Assembly (NCBI GenBank): GCA_900550955.1
Contig: URUF01000001.1
Span: forward strand, 1-64,000
Direction: 5' to 3'
DNA: 64,000 nucleotides
Source: an uncultured Eubacteriales bacterium
Lineage (GTDB): Bacteria; Bacillota; Clostridia; Christensenellales; Aristaeellaceae
The notes beneath the pieces are model-generated. The model was not told the DNA's origin and made no database searches. It saw only the letters and a list, made by a program, of their open reading frames with translations. Position numbers and translations under genes: made by a program. Of the stretch, positions 9,348 through 16,991 are shown piece by piece (the stretch's first letter is position 1; each line of letters starts with the position of its first letter).

Positions 9348-10694
9348 CTATTTGGCTTCTGCCGCGTACTTGTACTGCGGTTCCGCAGACACAAAGCCGC
9401 TCATTGCCAGCTCCTCATTGCACAGCTCCTCAGCGTTTTGCAGGGCTGTGCGGATATCCTCGCCATTATAGAAAATGTTCTCAAGGGCGATTTTCATATT
9501 GGCTTCAACAGCGCTGGGCATGGGGCCGGGCCAGATGTAGCGGTCAATGTGCCCGGCCAGCACGGCAATGCTGGACACGCTTAGGATATCCGCGTCGTCC
9601 GCCAGCGATTTCTTGGCGGGGAACACGGAATTTGCAAGGCAGAACGCCTTTTGCAGCTGATCGTTAGCCAGGAAGAAGCGCACGATATCCTGCGCAACCG
9701 CCTGCTGGTCCGCGGGCGCGTTTTTGTTTATGCCAAAGGTGGATTCGCCGTTGTAGCGGTGGTAGGCATAGGGCTCGTCGCCGGTGGGCGTGGGAATCTC
9801 AAAGCTGCCAAACTCCGTATCCGGCCACAGGCTTTTGAACAGGTTGTGCATGAAGCCCCAGCCCAGGTACATGGCTACCATGCCCTGGCCAAAGTTATCG
9901 CCGGAGTTGTTGCCGAAGCTGTAATCCCCGCTTCCATCCACCTCATAAATATCCTTCATGCGCTGCACAACCGCGCAGACCGCATCGTTATTGAAGGAAA
10001 CCCTGTTATCCTCAGTAAACAGGTTCTGGCCGTACTGGTACTGCATACCCAGCACGTCGCCCTGGGCGCCGCCGTTGAAGCTGAACCCAGCCTGCACCAG
10101 CTCGCCCTTCTCATCGCGGATGGTCAGCTTTTTGGCAACCTCACGGAACGCGTCCCACGTCTTGGGAATATCGGCTTCGGTAAGCCCTGCGGCCGCCCAC
10201 ATGGCCTTGTTATAGTACATGGTCGCGGTCATCATGCCATAGTCCGTATAGTACACCTTTCCATCGATTTCATGGGCAGAGATTCCCACATAGTCGGCCT
10301 CCAACTCCTCCAGCGGGATCTCGTACGCGGCAAGATAGCCAATCAGGTTTTCATGGTAGCTGTTATGGACGTTAAAGATGGCCGGACCGTCCGCGCCCTG
10401 CAAGGCAAGCGGCAGCTTTGTCCAATAATCCTCATAGGGGTTTTCCACCAGGGTAATCCTCACGTTTGGATGAATCGCCGTATATTGCTCCGCAACCATC
10501 TGGAACAGATTCGCGGCGCCCGTCCAGTACCAGAACTCGATTTCAATGTCCTTTCCGTCGTTGATGGGCTTGGCTGTGTCATACTGGATGGTGCTTCCCA
10601 TAACCGCATCGCCCTCGGCCATCGCGATGGTCATCGTCATGAGCATCGCTGCGCAGAGCAGCAGGGCAAGCAAACGCCTTAGGTTTCCTTTCAT
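9348..10694 (-). CDS. CUT1 sugar ABC transporter substrate-binding protein
   Basis: A 448-aa extracellular solute-binding protein with an N-terminal signal (basic start, hydrophobic core, likely cleavage after AMA). Its Cys does not sit in a good lipobox, so lipidation is uncertain. The two-lobed CUT1 fold is suggested by motifs such as DIEIEFWYWTG and PKTWDAFREVAKKL. It is the first gene of the locus 1 operon. A near-consensus promoter lies about 60 nt upstream, with LacI-type operators beyond it. Confidence 0.92.
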   Translation of the reverse strand: MKGNLRRLLALLLCAAMLMTMTIAMAEGDAVMGSTIQYDTAKPINDGKDIEIEFWYWTGAANLFQMVAEQYTAIHPNVRITLVENPYEDYWTKLPLALQGADGPAIFNVHNSYHENLIGYLAAYEIPLEELEADYVGISAHEIDGKVYYTDYGMMTATMYYNKAMWAAAGLTEADIPKTWDAFREVAKKLTIRDEKGELVQAGFSFNGGAQGDVLGMQYQYGQNLFTEDNRVSFNNDAVCAVVQRMKDIYEVDGSGDYSFGNNSGDNFGQGMVAMYLGWGFMHNLFKSLWPDTEFGSFEIPTPTGDEPYAYHRYNGESTFGINKNAPADQQAVAQDIVRFFLANDQLQKAFCLANSVFPAKKSLADDADILSVSSIAVLAGHIDRYIWPGPMPSAVEANMKIALENIFYNGEDIRTALQNAEELCNEELAMSGFVSAEPQYKYAAEAK

Positions 10695-10749
10695 GTGAAT
10701 CTTCCTTTCTTCATTCTCCGCCGACTAGTATAGCGGTAAACTTAATTCC

Positions 10750-10777
10750 ATTATAACGAATATCCTATTCTTGTCAA
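10750..10777 (-). promoter_or_regulatory. Promoter of glycan locus 1
   Basis: On the minus strand TTGACA (10777-10772) and TATAAT (10755-10750) are separated by 16 nt, both consensus. It drives the binding-protein gene and probably the whole operon down to the GH31 gene. Confidence 0.8.
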
Positions 10778-10838
10778 TAGCATCCGAAAAATTCTTTTTG
10801 TCCTTTCCTGTTTTATTCCTTCCGTCCCCAGCTTTTAT

Positions 10839-10855
10839 AAGGTTTATTAAACCTT
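10839..10855. promoter_or_regulatory. Putative LacI-family operator 1
   Basis: A perfect 17-nt palindrome, AAGGTTTA-T-TAAACCTT, upstream of the locus 1 promoter. It shares the GGTTTA/TAAACC arms with a second palindrome 95 nt away. The likely ligand is the regulator encoded at 10968. Confidence 0.6.
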
Positions 10856-10934
10856 TCACCGTAATGTGAAGGCAAAAAGAAGGATTGAAATTTCAATCTT
10901 TTTCTTGATTTTTCATCACGCATTGTGATAGCAT

Positions 10935-10946
10935 GGTTTATAAACC
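10935..10946. promoter_or_regulatory. Putative LacI-family operator 2 (autoregulatory)
   Basis: A perfect palindrome GGTTTATAAACC, 21 nt before the lacI-type start and overlapping its probable -10 region. Two other inverted repeats lie between the operators: ATTGAAATTTCAAT (10884-10897) and ATCAC-5 nt-GTGAT (10915-10929). Confidence 0.6.
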
Positions 10947-10967
10947 TTACCCGAAGGGGGACGTGCA

Positions 10968-12002
10968 ATGGTTACGCTGAAGGACATCGCCAAAGAAGCC
11001 AACGTCAGCGTAATGACGGTTTCCAACGTCGTCAACGGCAATCTGTCAAAGGTATCTAAGGAAAAAGCGGCCCAGATCCAGGAAATCCTCCGCCGCCGGA
11101 ATTATGTTCAAAACGCCAGCGCGCGCAGCCTTGCCAAAGCAAACTCAAACATCGTGGCCATTATGCTGCGCAACATAGACGGTGAAAACGCGCTCAGCAC
11201 CCCGCATAACGCAACGCTTGTGGGGCAAATGGTGCGCCTTTTGCAAAACTGCGGCTTCTATGCCATGGTTAGCCTGGTGGAGGACAGGGACGGCATCGCG
11301 CGCACGCTTCGCGCGTGGAATGTGCGCGGGGCCGTCTTTCTGGGGATGTTCGACGACGAAATTGAGCAGATCTATGCCGCCTCCAAGGCCCCAATCGTCT
11401 TTGTGGATAGTTACAGCAACGTGCGCAGGATTTGCAGCATCGGCATCGACGATTATAAAGGCGGCAGGCTGGCCGCCCAATGCTTTATGCGGCACGGGCA
11501 TACCCAGCTGGCCTTTATAGGCCCGCCAGGCCATGGCGTCGGCGTCGTACAGCAAAGGCTGGCGGGCTTTACGGAAACGCTCGAGGCCGGCGGCCTTTCC
11601 CTAAAGCCCGAGCACCGCATCACACTGGAATCCGACAACAGCCCGCATGCGCTTGACACGGCGGTCAACGCGCTGCGCTCCCTGCTTGGCCGTGTTACCG
11701 GCGTTTTTGCCACAAGCGACCAGCTTGCCATGGGCCTGATGGGGGCGCTGGCCGAACACGGCGTCCGTATCCCCGCCGACCTTTCCATCATCGGCTTTGA
11801 CAATATCCCCGTCAGCAGGCAGCTCTATCCCCCGCTAACAACCATCGGGCAGGATTTGGAGCAAAAGGCGGCGCTGGCGATTGAAATCCTTCAGCGGCAG
11901 ATTGAAAACAGCGGGGCCCCCGCAGAGGTGCGCGTGCTTGATGTGGAGCTGGTTGAGCGCGCGACGGTAGCGGCTGTGCCGGGGCTGCCGGTTGGCGTAT
12001 AG
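10968..12002 (+). CDS. LacI-family transcriptional regulator of locus 1
   Basis: A 344-aa regulator with an N-terminal LacI helix-turn-helix (TLKDIAKEANVSVMTVSNVV, residues 3-22), a hinge helix region (ARSLAKANSN) and a periplasmic-binding-protein-like effector domain ending with the usual SIIGFDNIPVSRQLYPPLTTI. It is divergent from the sugar operon across a 273-nt region holding matching palindromes, so it probably represses or tunes that operon and itself. An AGGGGG ribosome site precedes the ATG. Confidence 0.93.
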   Translation: MVTLKDIAKEANVSVMTVSNVVNGNLSKVSKEKAAQIQEILRRRNYVQNASARSLAKANSNIVAIMLRNIDGENALSTPHNATLVGQMVRLLQNCGFYAMVSLVEDRDGIARTLRAWNVRGAVFLGMFDDEIEQIYAASKAPIVFVDSYSNVRRICSIGIDDYKGGRLAAQCFMRHGHTQLAFIGPPGHGVGVVQQRLAGFTETLEAGGLSLKPEHRITLESDNSPHALDTAVNALRSLLGRVTGVFATSDQLAMGLMGALAEHGVRIPADLSIIGFDNIPVSRQLYPPLTTIGQDLEQKAALAIEILQRQIENSGAPAEVRVLDVELVERATVAAVPGLPVGV

Positions 12003-12188
12003 CGCCTTTTGGCGCGCCGCCAAACGCGCGGCATAGGAAGCGGGCCTGTTTTTCAGGCGGCTATGGCTGCCGGGCTTTATCCCCTAGGCTTTGCAAAGCG
12101 GCGTTGCAAAAACATCGTTTTTCATGTATCGGCAGGCTTTTTAGGGGCAAAAAACGCAAGAAATACAACGCAATCCTGCAAATACACC

Positions 12189-12216
12189 TTGACATCTGGT
12201 ACCGTTGCTGTATAAT
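12189..12216 (+). promoter_or_regulatory. Promoter of the liv operon
   Basis: Consensus TTGACA (12189-12194) and TATAAT (12211-12216) separated by 16 nt. The start would fall near 12223. Bases 12003-12188 between lacI and this promoter hold no gene I can support, only a short GCGCC-TTTT-GGCGC hairpin right after the lacI stop. Confidence 0.82.
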
Positions 12217-12226
12217 TCAAGAAACT

Positions 12227-12265
12227 CAAGGGAGAGTGTGGTAACTGTTGCCGCGCTCTCCCTTG
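12227..12265 (+). terminator. 5'-leader hairpin of the liv operon (attenuator or mRNA-stabilising stem)
   Basis: CAAGGGAGAG (12227-12236) pairs with CTCTCCCTTG (12256-12265), extended inward by TGTGG/CCGCG pairs, and is followed by CTGTTTT. The stem begins only about 4 nt after the predicted transcription start, so it either ends most transcripts after ~50 nt or caps the mRNA 5' end. No leader peptide fits before it. Confidence 0.65.
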
Positions 12266-12311
12266 CTGTTTTAGCACGCATGTGCGCATTACAAATAAGG
12301 GGGACGATTCA

Positions 12312-13430
12312 ATGAAGAAGGTATTTGCTTTCATGCTCGCGCTTTCCATGCTGCTGTGCGGCACGGCCCTTGCGGAAGATACCATCAAGATTGGTGTTTT
12401 TGAACCGCTCACCGGCTCCTATGCCGGCGGCGGTGCCATGGAAGTGGAAGGCTTTGAGCTGGCTTTGGAAATGTATCCCGAGGTGCTGGGCAAAAAAATC
12501 GAGCTGGTAAAGGCCGATAGCAAGTCCGATAAGGTAGAGGCGTCCATGGCGGCGCAATCCTTGGTGGACGCCGGGGTCGTGGCCGTGCTTGGCTCCTATT
12601 CCTCCGGCCTTACGCTGGCAGGCTCGGATGTGCTGGCCGAGGCGCAAATTCCCGCTCTAACGGCCACCTCCACCAACCCCACCGTTACGCTTTTGAGCGA
12701 CTGGTATGCCCGCATCTGCTTCATTGATCCCTTCCAGGGCACAATGCTGGCCCGTTTCGCGGTGGAAAACGGCTATCACAACATCGCCATTATTCAGGAG
12801 ATCGAATCCGAATATGCGGTTGGCCTGGTAAACTACTTTGAGCAGGAGCTGGCCAACCATGAGGGCTTCGCTGTTTCCAGCAAGGGTAACTTCGTCAATA
12901 CCGACCAGGACTTCACCACCCTGCTGACCGAGGCCATTTCCAAAAGCCCGGACGTGATCTTTACCTCCGTGGGCTATGCGCCCTCCGCCGCGCTGATCAT
13001 CAAGCAGGCGCGCGAGCTTGGCTACGCCGGCCCCATCTTCGGCGGCGACACGCTGGACGCGCCCGAGCTGTACCAAATCGCGGGTGAAAAGGTGGACGGC
13101 GTTATCTTTACCACCTTCTACGACGCGGCGCAGCCCGCCACGGAGCTCACCACCAAATTCCTTGAGGCCTATCAGGCCAAGTATGGCAAGGTTCCCGCGG
13201 CCCCGACCATCATGGCTTTCGACTGCTATCTGACCATGCGCAACGCCATTGAGGTTGCCGGTTCCACCGATCCCGAGGCTATCCGCGAGGCGCTTTTTGC
13301 CACCTCCGGCTTTATCGGGGCGGCAGGCGCGATCACGCTGGATGAAAACCACGACGCTATCCGTCCCGTGGTTTTCAAAAAGGTGAACGGGGACGGCAGC
13401 TCTGAATTCCTGTCCATGATTGAACCCTAA
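12312..13430 (+). CDS. livK: Branched-chain amino acid-type ABC transporter substrate-binding protein
   Basis: Type I periplasmic-binding fold protein of about 372 aa with a signal peptide (MKKVFAFMLALSMLLCGTALA). The chosen ATG at 12312 follows a GGGGGA site; an earlier in-frame ATG at 12282 lacks one. Family features are IKIGVFEPLTGSYAGGG at the mature N-terminus and the SYSSGLTL ligand-loop region. It delivers substrate to LivHMGF encoded next. Specificity (Leu/Ile/Val, urea or another amide) is not certain. Confidence 0.9.
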   Translation: MKKVFAFMLALSMLLCGTALAEDTIKIGVFEPLTGSYAGGGAMEVEGFELALEMYPEVLGKKIELVKADSKSDKVEASMAAQSLVDAGVVAVLGSYSSGLTLAGSDVLAEAQIPALTATSTNPTVTLLSDWYARICFIDPFQGTMLARFAVENGYHNIAIIQEIESEYAVGLVNYFEQELANHEGFAVSSKGNFVNTDQDFTTLLTEAISKSPDVIFTSVGYAPSAALIIKQARELGYAGPIFGGDTLDAPELYQIAGEKVDGVIFTTFYDAAQPATELTTKFLEAYQAKYGKVPAAPTIMAFDCYLTMRNAIEVAGSTDPEAIREALFATSGFIGAAGAITLDENHDAIRPVVFKKVNGDGSSEFLSMIEP

Positions 13431-13436
13431 GGCAGC

Positions 13437-13476
13437 GCCGCAGTCTTCCGGGAGGAAGCTTCCGGAAGGCTGCGGC
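13437..13476 (+). promoter_or_regulatory. Intercistronic hairpin between livK and livH
   Basis: GCCGCAG-T-CTTCCGG pairs with CCGGAAG-G-CTGCGGC around a GAGGAAGCTT-type loop. There is no following T run, so it is more likely to protect the abundant livK mRNA from 3' decay than to terminate it. Confidence 0.55.
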
Positions 13477-13501
13477 TGTACAAAAAAGAGGAGGAAATAC
13501 A

Positions 13502-14389
13502 ATGGGCGTATTTCTGCAGCAGCTGGCCAACGCGCTGTGCGTGGGCAGCTTATATGCGCTTCTGGCCATCGGCTATACGATGGTATACGGCGTGCTGAGG
13601 CTGATTAACTTTGCCCACGGCGAAATTTTCATGATGGCGATGTATATCGTCTTTTATGGCATCGGCCTTTTCACGCTTCCGTGGTACGTTAGCTTTACGC
13701 TGACGATTTTGATCACGGCGTTCCTGGGCGTGCTGTCCGAAAGGCTGGCTTACCGTCCGCTGCGCGATGCGCCGCGTATTTCCGTGCTTATTTCCGCCAT
13801 TGGCGTAAGCTATTTCCTGCAAAACCTGGCCACGGTCATCTTCGGCGGCCGCCCGCTTACCTTTCCCGATGTGAAGCTGTTTACCGAGGTAATCGACCTG
13901 GGCGGCGTAAAGATGCAGCGCCTGGGTGTGCTGGTGCCCGCCATTACGGCGGTGCTGCTATTGTGCCTGCTGTTTTTGATCAAGCGCACCAAAACAGGCC
14001 TGGCCATGCGCGCGGTTGCCAAGAACTACGACGCGGCGCGCCTGATGGGCATCGACCTGAACCGCACGATCGCCATCACCTTCTTCATCGGCTCCGCGCT
14101 GGCGGGCGTAGGCGCGCTGATGTGGGGCATGAAATACCCGCAGATTAGCCCAACCGTAGGCGCGATGCCGGGCATCAAGTGCTTTATCGCCGCCGTGCTG
14201 GGCGGCATTGGCAACACGGCGGGCGCGGTGCTGGGCGGCCTGCTGCTGGGCTTTGTGGAAATTATGCTGGTAGCCATCTTTCCGGGCCTTTCGGGGTACC
14301 GCGACGCTTTTGCCTTTATCCTGCTGATTGTTGTGCTGCTGGTAAAGCCCACGGGCCTGTTGGGTGAAAAAACGACGGAGAAGGTGTGA
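13502..14389 (+). CDS. livH: Branched-chain amino acid-type ABC permease LivH
   Basis: A 295-aa inner-membrane permease with about eight hydrophobic segments. The LivH signature GYTMVYGVLRLINFAHGEIFMMAMY is near the N-terminus, and the ATPase-contact region RAVAKNYDAARLMGIDLN lies in the middle. A strong GAGGAGG site precedes the ATG. It forms a heterodimer with LivM, whose frame follows at once. Confidence 0.95.
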   Translation: MGVFLQQLANALCVGSLYALLAIGYTMVYGVLRLINFAHGEIFMMAMYIVFYGIGLFTLPWYVSFTLTILITAFLGVLSERLAYRPLRDAPRISVLISAIGVSYFLQNLATVIFGGRPLTFPDVKLFTEVIDLGGVKMQRLGVLVPAITAVLLLCLLFLIKRTKTGLAMRAVAKNYDAARLMGIDLNRTIAITFFIGSALAGVGALMWGMKYPQISPTVGAMPGIKCFIAAVLGGIGNTAGAVLGGLLLGFVEIMLVAIFPGLSGYRDAFAFILLIVVLLVKPTGLLGEKTTEKV

Positions 14390-14395
14390 TTGGCA

Positions 14396-15457
14396 ATGAA
14401 AAAAACAAAATGGCTGAACGCCGTACTAACCCTTCTCCTGTGCGGGGCGGTTGTAGGCGCTTTGGCCTGGCTGGACGGCAACGCCAGCAGCTATGTGCTG
14501 CGCATTGCGCGCCTGTGCGCCATCAATATGGTTCTGGCCCTGTCCATGAACCTGATTAACGGCTTCACCGGCCTGTTTTCCCTGGGGCACGCGGGCTTTA
14601 TGGCCATTGGCGCGTACGTTACGGCGCTTTTAACCATTCCGGTGGCAAAAAAGCAAGTGCTTTTTATGATTGAGCCGTTGGTTTCTCCCCTGGATACGCT
14701 TACGCTGCCCTTTGGCGCCACGCTCATCATCGGCGGCCTGTTGGCTGCCGGGGTGGCGTTTTTGATCGGCCTGCCGGTGCTCAGGCTGCGCGGCGACTAT
14801 CTGGCTATTGCCACCATGGGCTTTTCGGAAATCATCCGGGTGCTGATTACCAACATGCAAAGCCTCACCAACGGCGCGCAGGGGCTAAAATCCATCCCCA
14901 ACAACGCCAACATCTGGTGGTGCTACGGCGTGGCGTTGGTTGTGATCATCTTTATCGCGCTGCTAACCTCCTCCAGCTACGGCACGGCCTTCAAGGCCAT
15001 CCGCGAGGACCAAATCGCCGCGGAATCCATGGGCGTGGGCCTGTTTTTCCACAAGATGCTTGCGTTTATGCTGTCCGCTTTCATTGCCGGGGTGGGCGGC
15101 GGATTGCTGGCAAGCTACAACGGCACCATCGGCCCGGACATGTTCCGCGTGGCGCAAACCTATAATGTGCTGATGATTGTGGTCATGGGCGGCATGGGCT
15201 CCATTACGGGCTCTGTGGCGGGCGCGTTCATCGTTACCATTGGGCAGGAATACCTGCGCGTGCTGGACGGCCCGCTGAACCTGGGCTTTTGGCGCACGGA
15301 CGGCATCAGCGGCATGCGCATGGTGGTGTTTTCCGCCATTTTGCTGTTAATCATCGTGTTCTTCCGCAACGGCCTGTTTGGAACGAAAGAGCTGACCTGG
15401 TCAGGCATTGGGAAACGCATCCGCAAAATGGCCGGTCACAGGGAGGTGCATTCCTGA
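14396..15457 (+). CDS. livM: Branched-chain amino acid-type ABC permease LivM
   Basis: A permease of about 353 aa with ALSMNLINGFTGLFSLGHAGFMAIGAY, typical of LivM, and the ATPase-contact motif FKAIREDQIAAESMG. I prefer the ATG at 14396. A TTG at 14390 directly after the livH stop is also possible and sits closer to the GGAG site. The stop overlaps the livG start. Confidence 0.94.
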   Translation: MKKTKWLNAVLTLLLCGAVVGALAWLDGNASSYVLRIARLCAINMVLALSMNLINGFTGLFSLGHAGFMAIGAYVTALLTIPVAKKQVLFMIEPLVSPLDTLTLPFGATLIIGGLLAAGVAFLIGLPVLRLRGDYLAIATMGFSEIIRVLITNMQSLTNGAQGLKSIPNNANIWWCYGVALVVIIFIALLTSSSYGTAFKAIREDQIAAESMGVGLFFHKMLAFMLSAFIAGVGGGLLASYNGTIGPDMFRVAQTYNVLMIVVMGGMGSITGSVAGAFIVTIGQEYLRVLDGPLNLGFWRTDGISGMRMVVFSAILLLIIVFFRNGLFGTKELTWSGIGKRIRKMAGHREVHS

Positions 15458-16233
15458 TGCGACCCGTACTGGAAGTGAGCCATGCCACCATGCAGTTTGG
15501 CGGCCTGATCGCCGTAAACGATTTGAACATGGTCATAGGCGATCGCGAAATCGTGGCCCTCATCGGCCCCAACGGCGCGGGCAAAACAACCGCCTTTAAC
15601 ATGATCACCGGCGTTTATAAGCCCACCAGCGGGCTGATCTCCCTGAATTCGCAAAACATCACCGGGCTCAAGCCCAACCGCATCGCGCAAAAGGGAATTG
15701 CGCGCACCTTCCAGAATATCCGCCTGTTTACGCCGCTCACGGTTTCTAAGAACGTGGATCTTGCCCAGCACGTGCGCCTGAAAAGCAACTGGGTGGCGGC
15801 CACGCTGCGCACGCCCCGCTACCGCAAGGAAATGGAGCGCATCCATGCCCGCACGGACGAATTGCTCGCCTATATGGGCCTTGCGGATGTAAAGGACGAA
15901 CTGGCGGGCTCCCTGCCCTATGGCAAGCAGCGCAAGCTGGAGATTGCCCGCGCCCTGGCCACGCAGCCCAGCCTGCTTTTGCTGGATGAACCGGCCGCAG
16001 GCATGAACCCAGCGGAGGCCGAGGAGCTGCAAAGGCTGATCTGCGGTATACGCGACCAGTTCCACATTGCCATCCTGCTGATTGAGCACCACATGGATGT
16101 GGTGATGGGAATTTCCGACCGCATCTACGTGCTCAATTACGGCACGCTGATCGCCTCCGGCAGCGCCAGGGAAATCCAGAATAACGACGCCGTGATATCG
16201 GCCTATCTGGGGGTGAATGACGATGATGCTTGA
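15457..16233 (+). CDS. livG: Branched-chain amino acid-type ABC ATPase LivG
   Basis: A 258-aa ATPase starting at the ATG that overlaps the livM stop, with a GGGAGGTG site. Walker A is GPNGAGKTT, Walker B is LLLLDEPAAGMNP, and the H-loop is IEHHMDVV. It has the LivG/BraF-type signature with SLPYGKQRKLEIARAL in place of LSGGQ. It pairs with LivF. Confidence 0.95.
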   Translation: MRPVLEVSHATMQFGGLIAVNDLNMVIGDREIVALIGPNGAGKTTAFNMITGVYKPTSGLISLNSQNITGLKPNRIAQKGIARTFQNIRLFTPLTVSKNVDLAQHVRLKSNWVAATLRTPRYRKEMERIHARTDELLAYMGLADVKDELAGSLPYGKQRKLEIARALATQPSLLLLDEPAAGMNPAEAEELQRLICGIRDQFHIAILLIEHHMDVVMGISDRIYVLNYGTLIASGSAREIQNNDAVISAYLGVNDDDA

Positions 16234-16930
16234 ATTGCAGGATTTGCACGTGGCTTACGGCGGCATTCGCGCGCTCAAGGGCGTAAGCCTGCAAGTGGGC
16301 GAGGGGGAAATCGTCACGCTGATTGGCGCAAACGGCGCCGGCAAATCCACCACGCTTCGCACAATCTCAGGGCTTGAGCATGCGCAGGCGGGCAAAATCC
16401 TTTACAACGGGGTGGATATCACCGGCAAGCCCAGCAAGTACATGGTGCAGGAGGGGCTAATCCTGGTACCGGAGGGAAGGCTGATCTTCCCGGATATGAC
16501 GGTGCTGGAAAACCTGCGGATAGGCGCGTACCTGCGCAAGGACCGCAGCGTGGAAAAGGATATAGACCGGATGTACGAGCTGTTTCCCCGCCTTAAGGAA
16601 CGCTCCTGGCAAATGGCGGGCACCCTTTCCGGCGGCGAGCAGCAGATGCTTGCCGTAGGCCGCGCGCTGATGAGCAAGCCCAAGCTTTTGATGATGGACG
16701 AACCCTCCCTTGGCCTTGCGCCGCTGGTGGTGAAGGATATTTTCTCCATTATCCGCACCATCCGCGATTCCGGCGTAACCGTGCTTTTGATTGAGCAAAA
16801 CGCCAACGCGGCCCTGAAGATTGCCGACCGGGGCTATGTGCTGGAAACCGGCATGATCGCCCTGGAGGGCAGCGGGCAGGAGCTGCTCAGCAATCCCGCT
16901 GTGCGCGCGGCCTACCTGGGCCGTTCCTAA
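16217..16930 (+). CDS. livF: Branched-chain amino acid-type ABC ATPase LivF
   Basis: A 237-aa ATPase with Walker A GANGAGKST, signature LSGGEQQMLAVGRALM, Walker B LLMMDEPSLGLAP and H-loop LLIEQNANAAL. It overlaps livG by 17 nt; ATGs at 16217, 16223 and 16226 are all possible starts. It completes livKHMGF. No clear intrinsic terminator lies in the 61 nt before the convergent gene. Confidence 0.95.
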   Translation: MTMMLELQDLHVAYGGIRALKGVSLQVGEGEIVTLIGANGAGKSTTLRTISGLEHAQAGKILYNGVDITGKPSKYMVQEGLILVPEGRLIFPDMTVLENLRIGAYLRKDRSVEKDIDRMYELFPRLKERSWQMAGTLSGGEQQMLAVGRALMSKPKLLMMDEPSLGLAPLVVKDIFSIIRTIRDSGVTVLLIEQNANAALKIADRGYVLETGMIALEGSGQELLSNPAVRAAYLGRS

Positions 16931-16991
16931 GCGGGCCCGCCGCCACGTTGCGCAAGCCCACGCCGGAAGCGGCGCGACAGGCGCTATTCTC

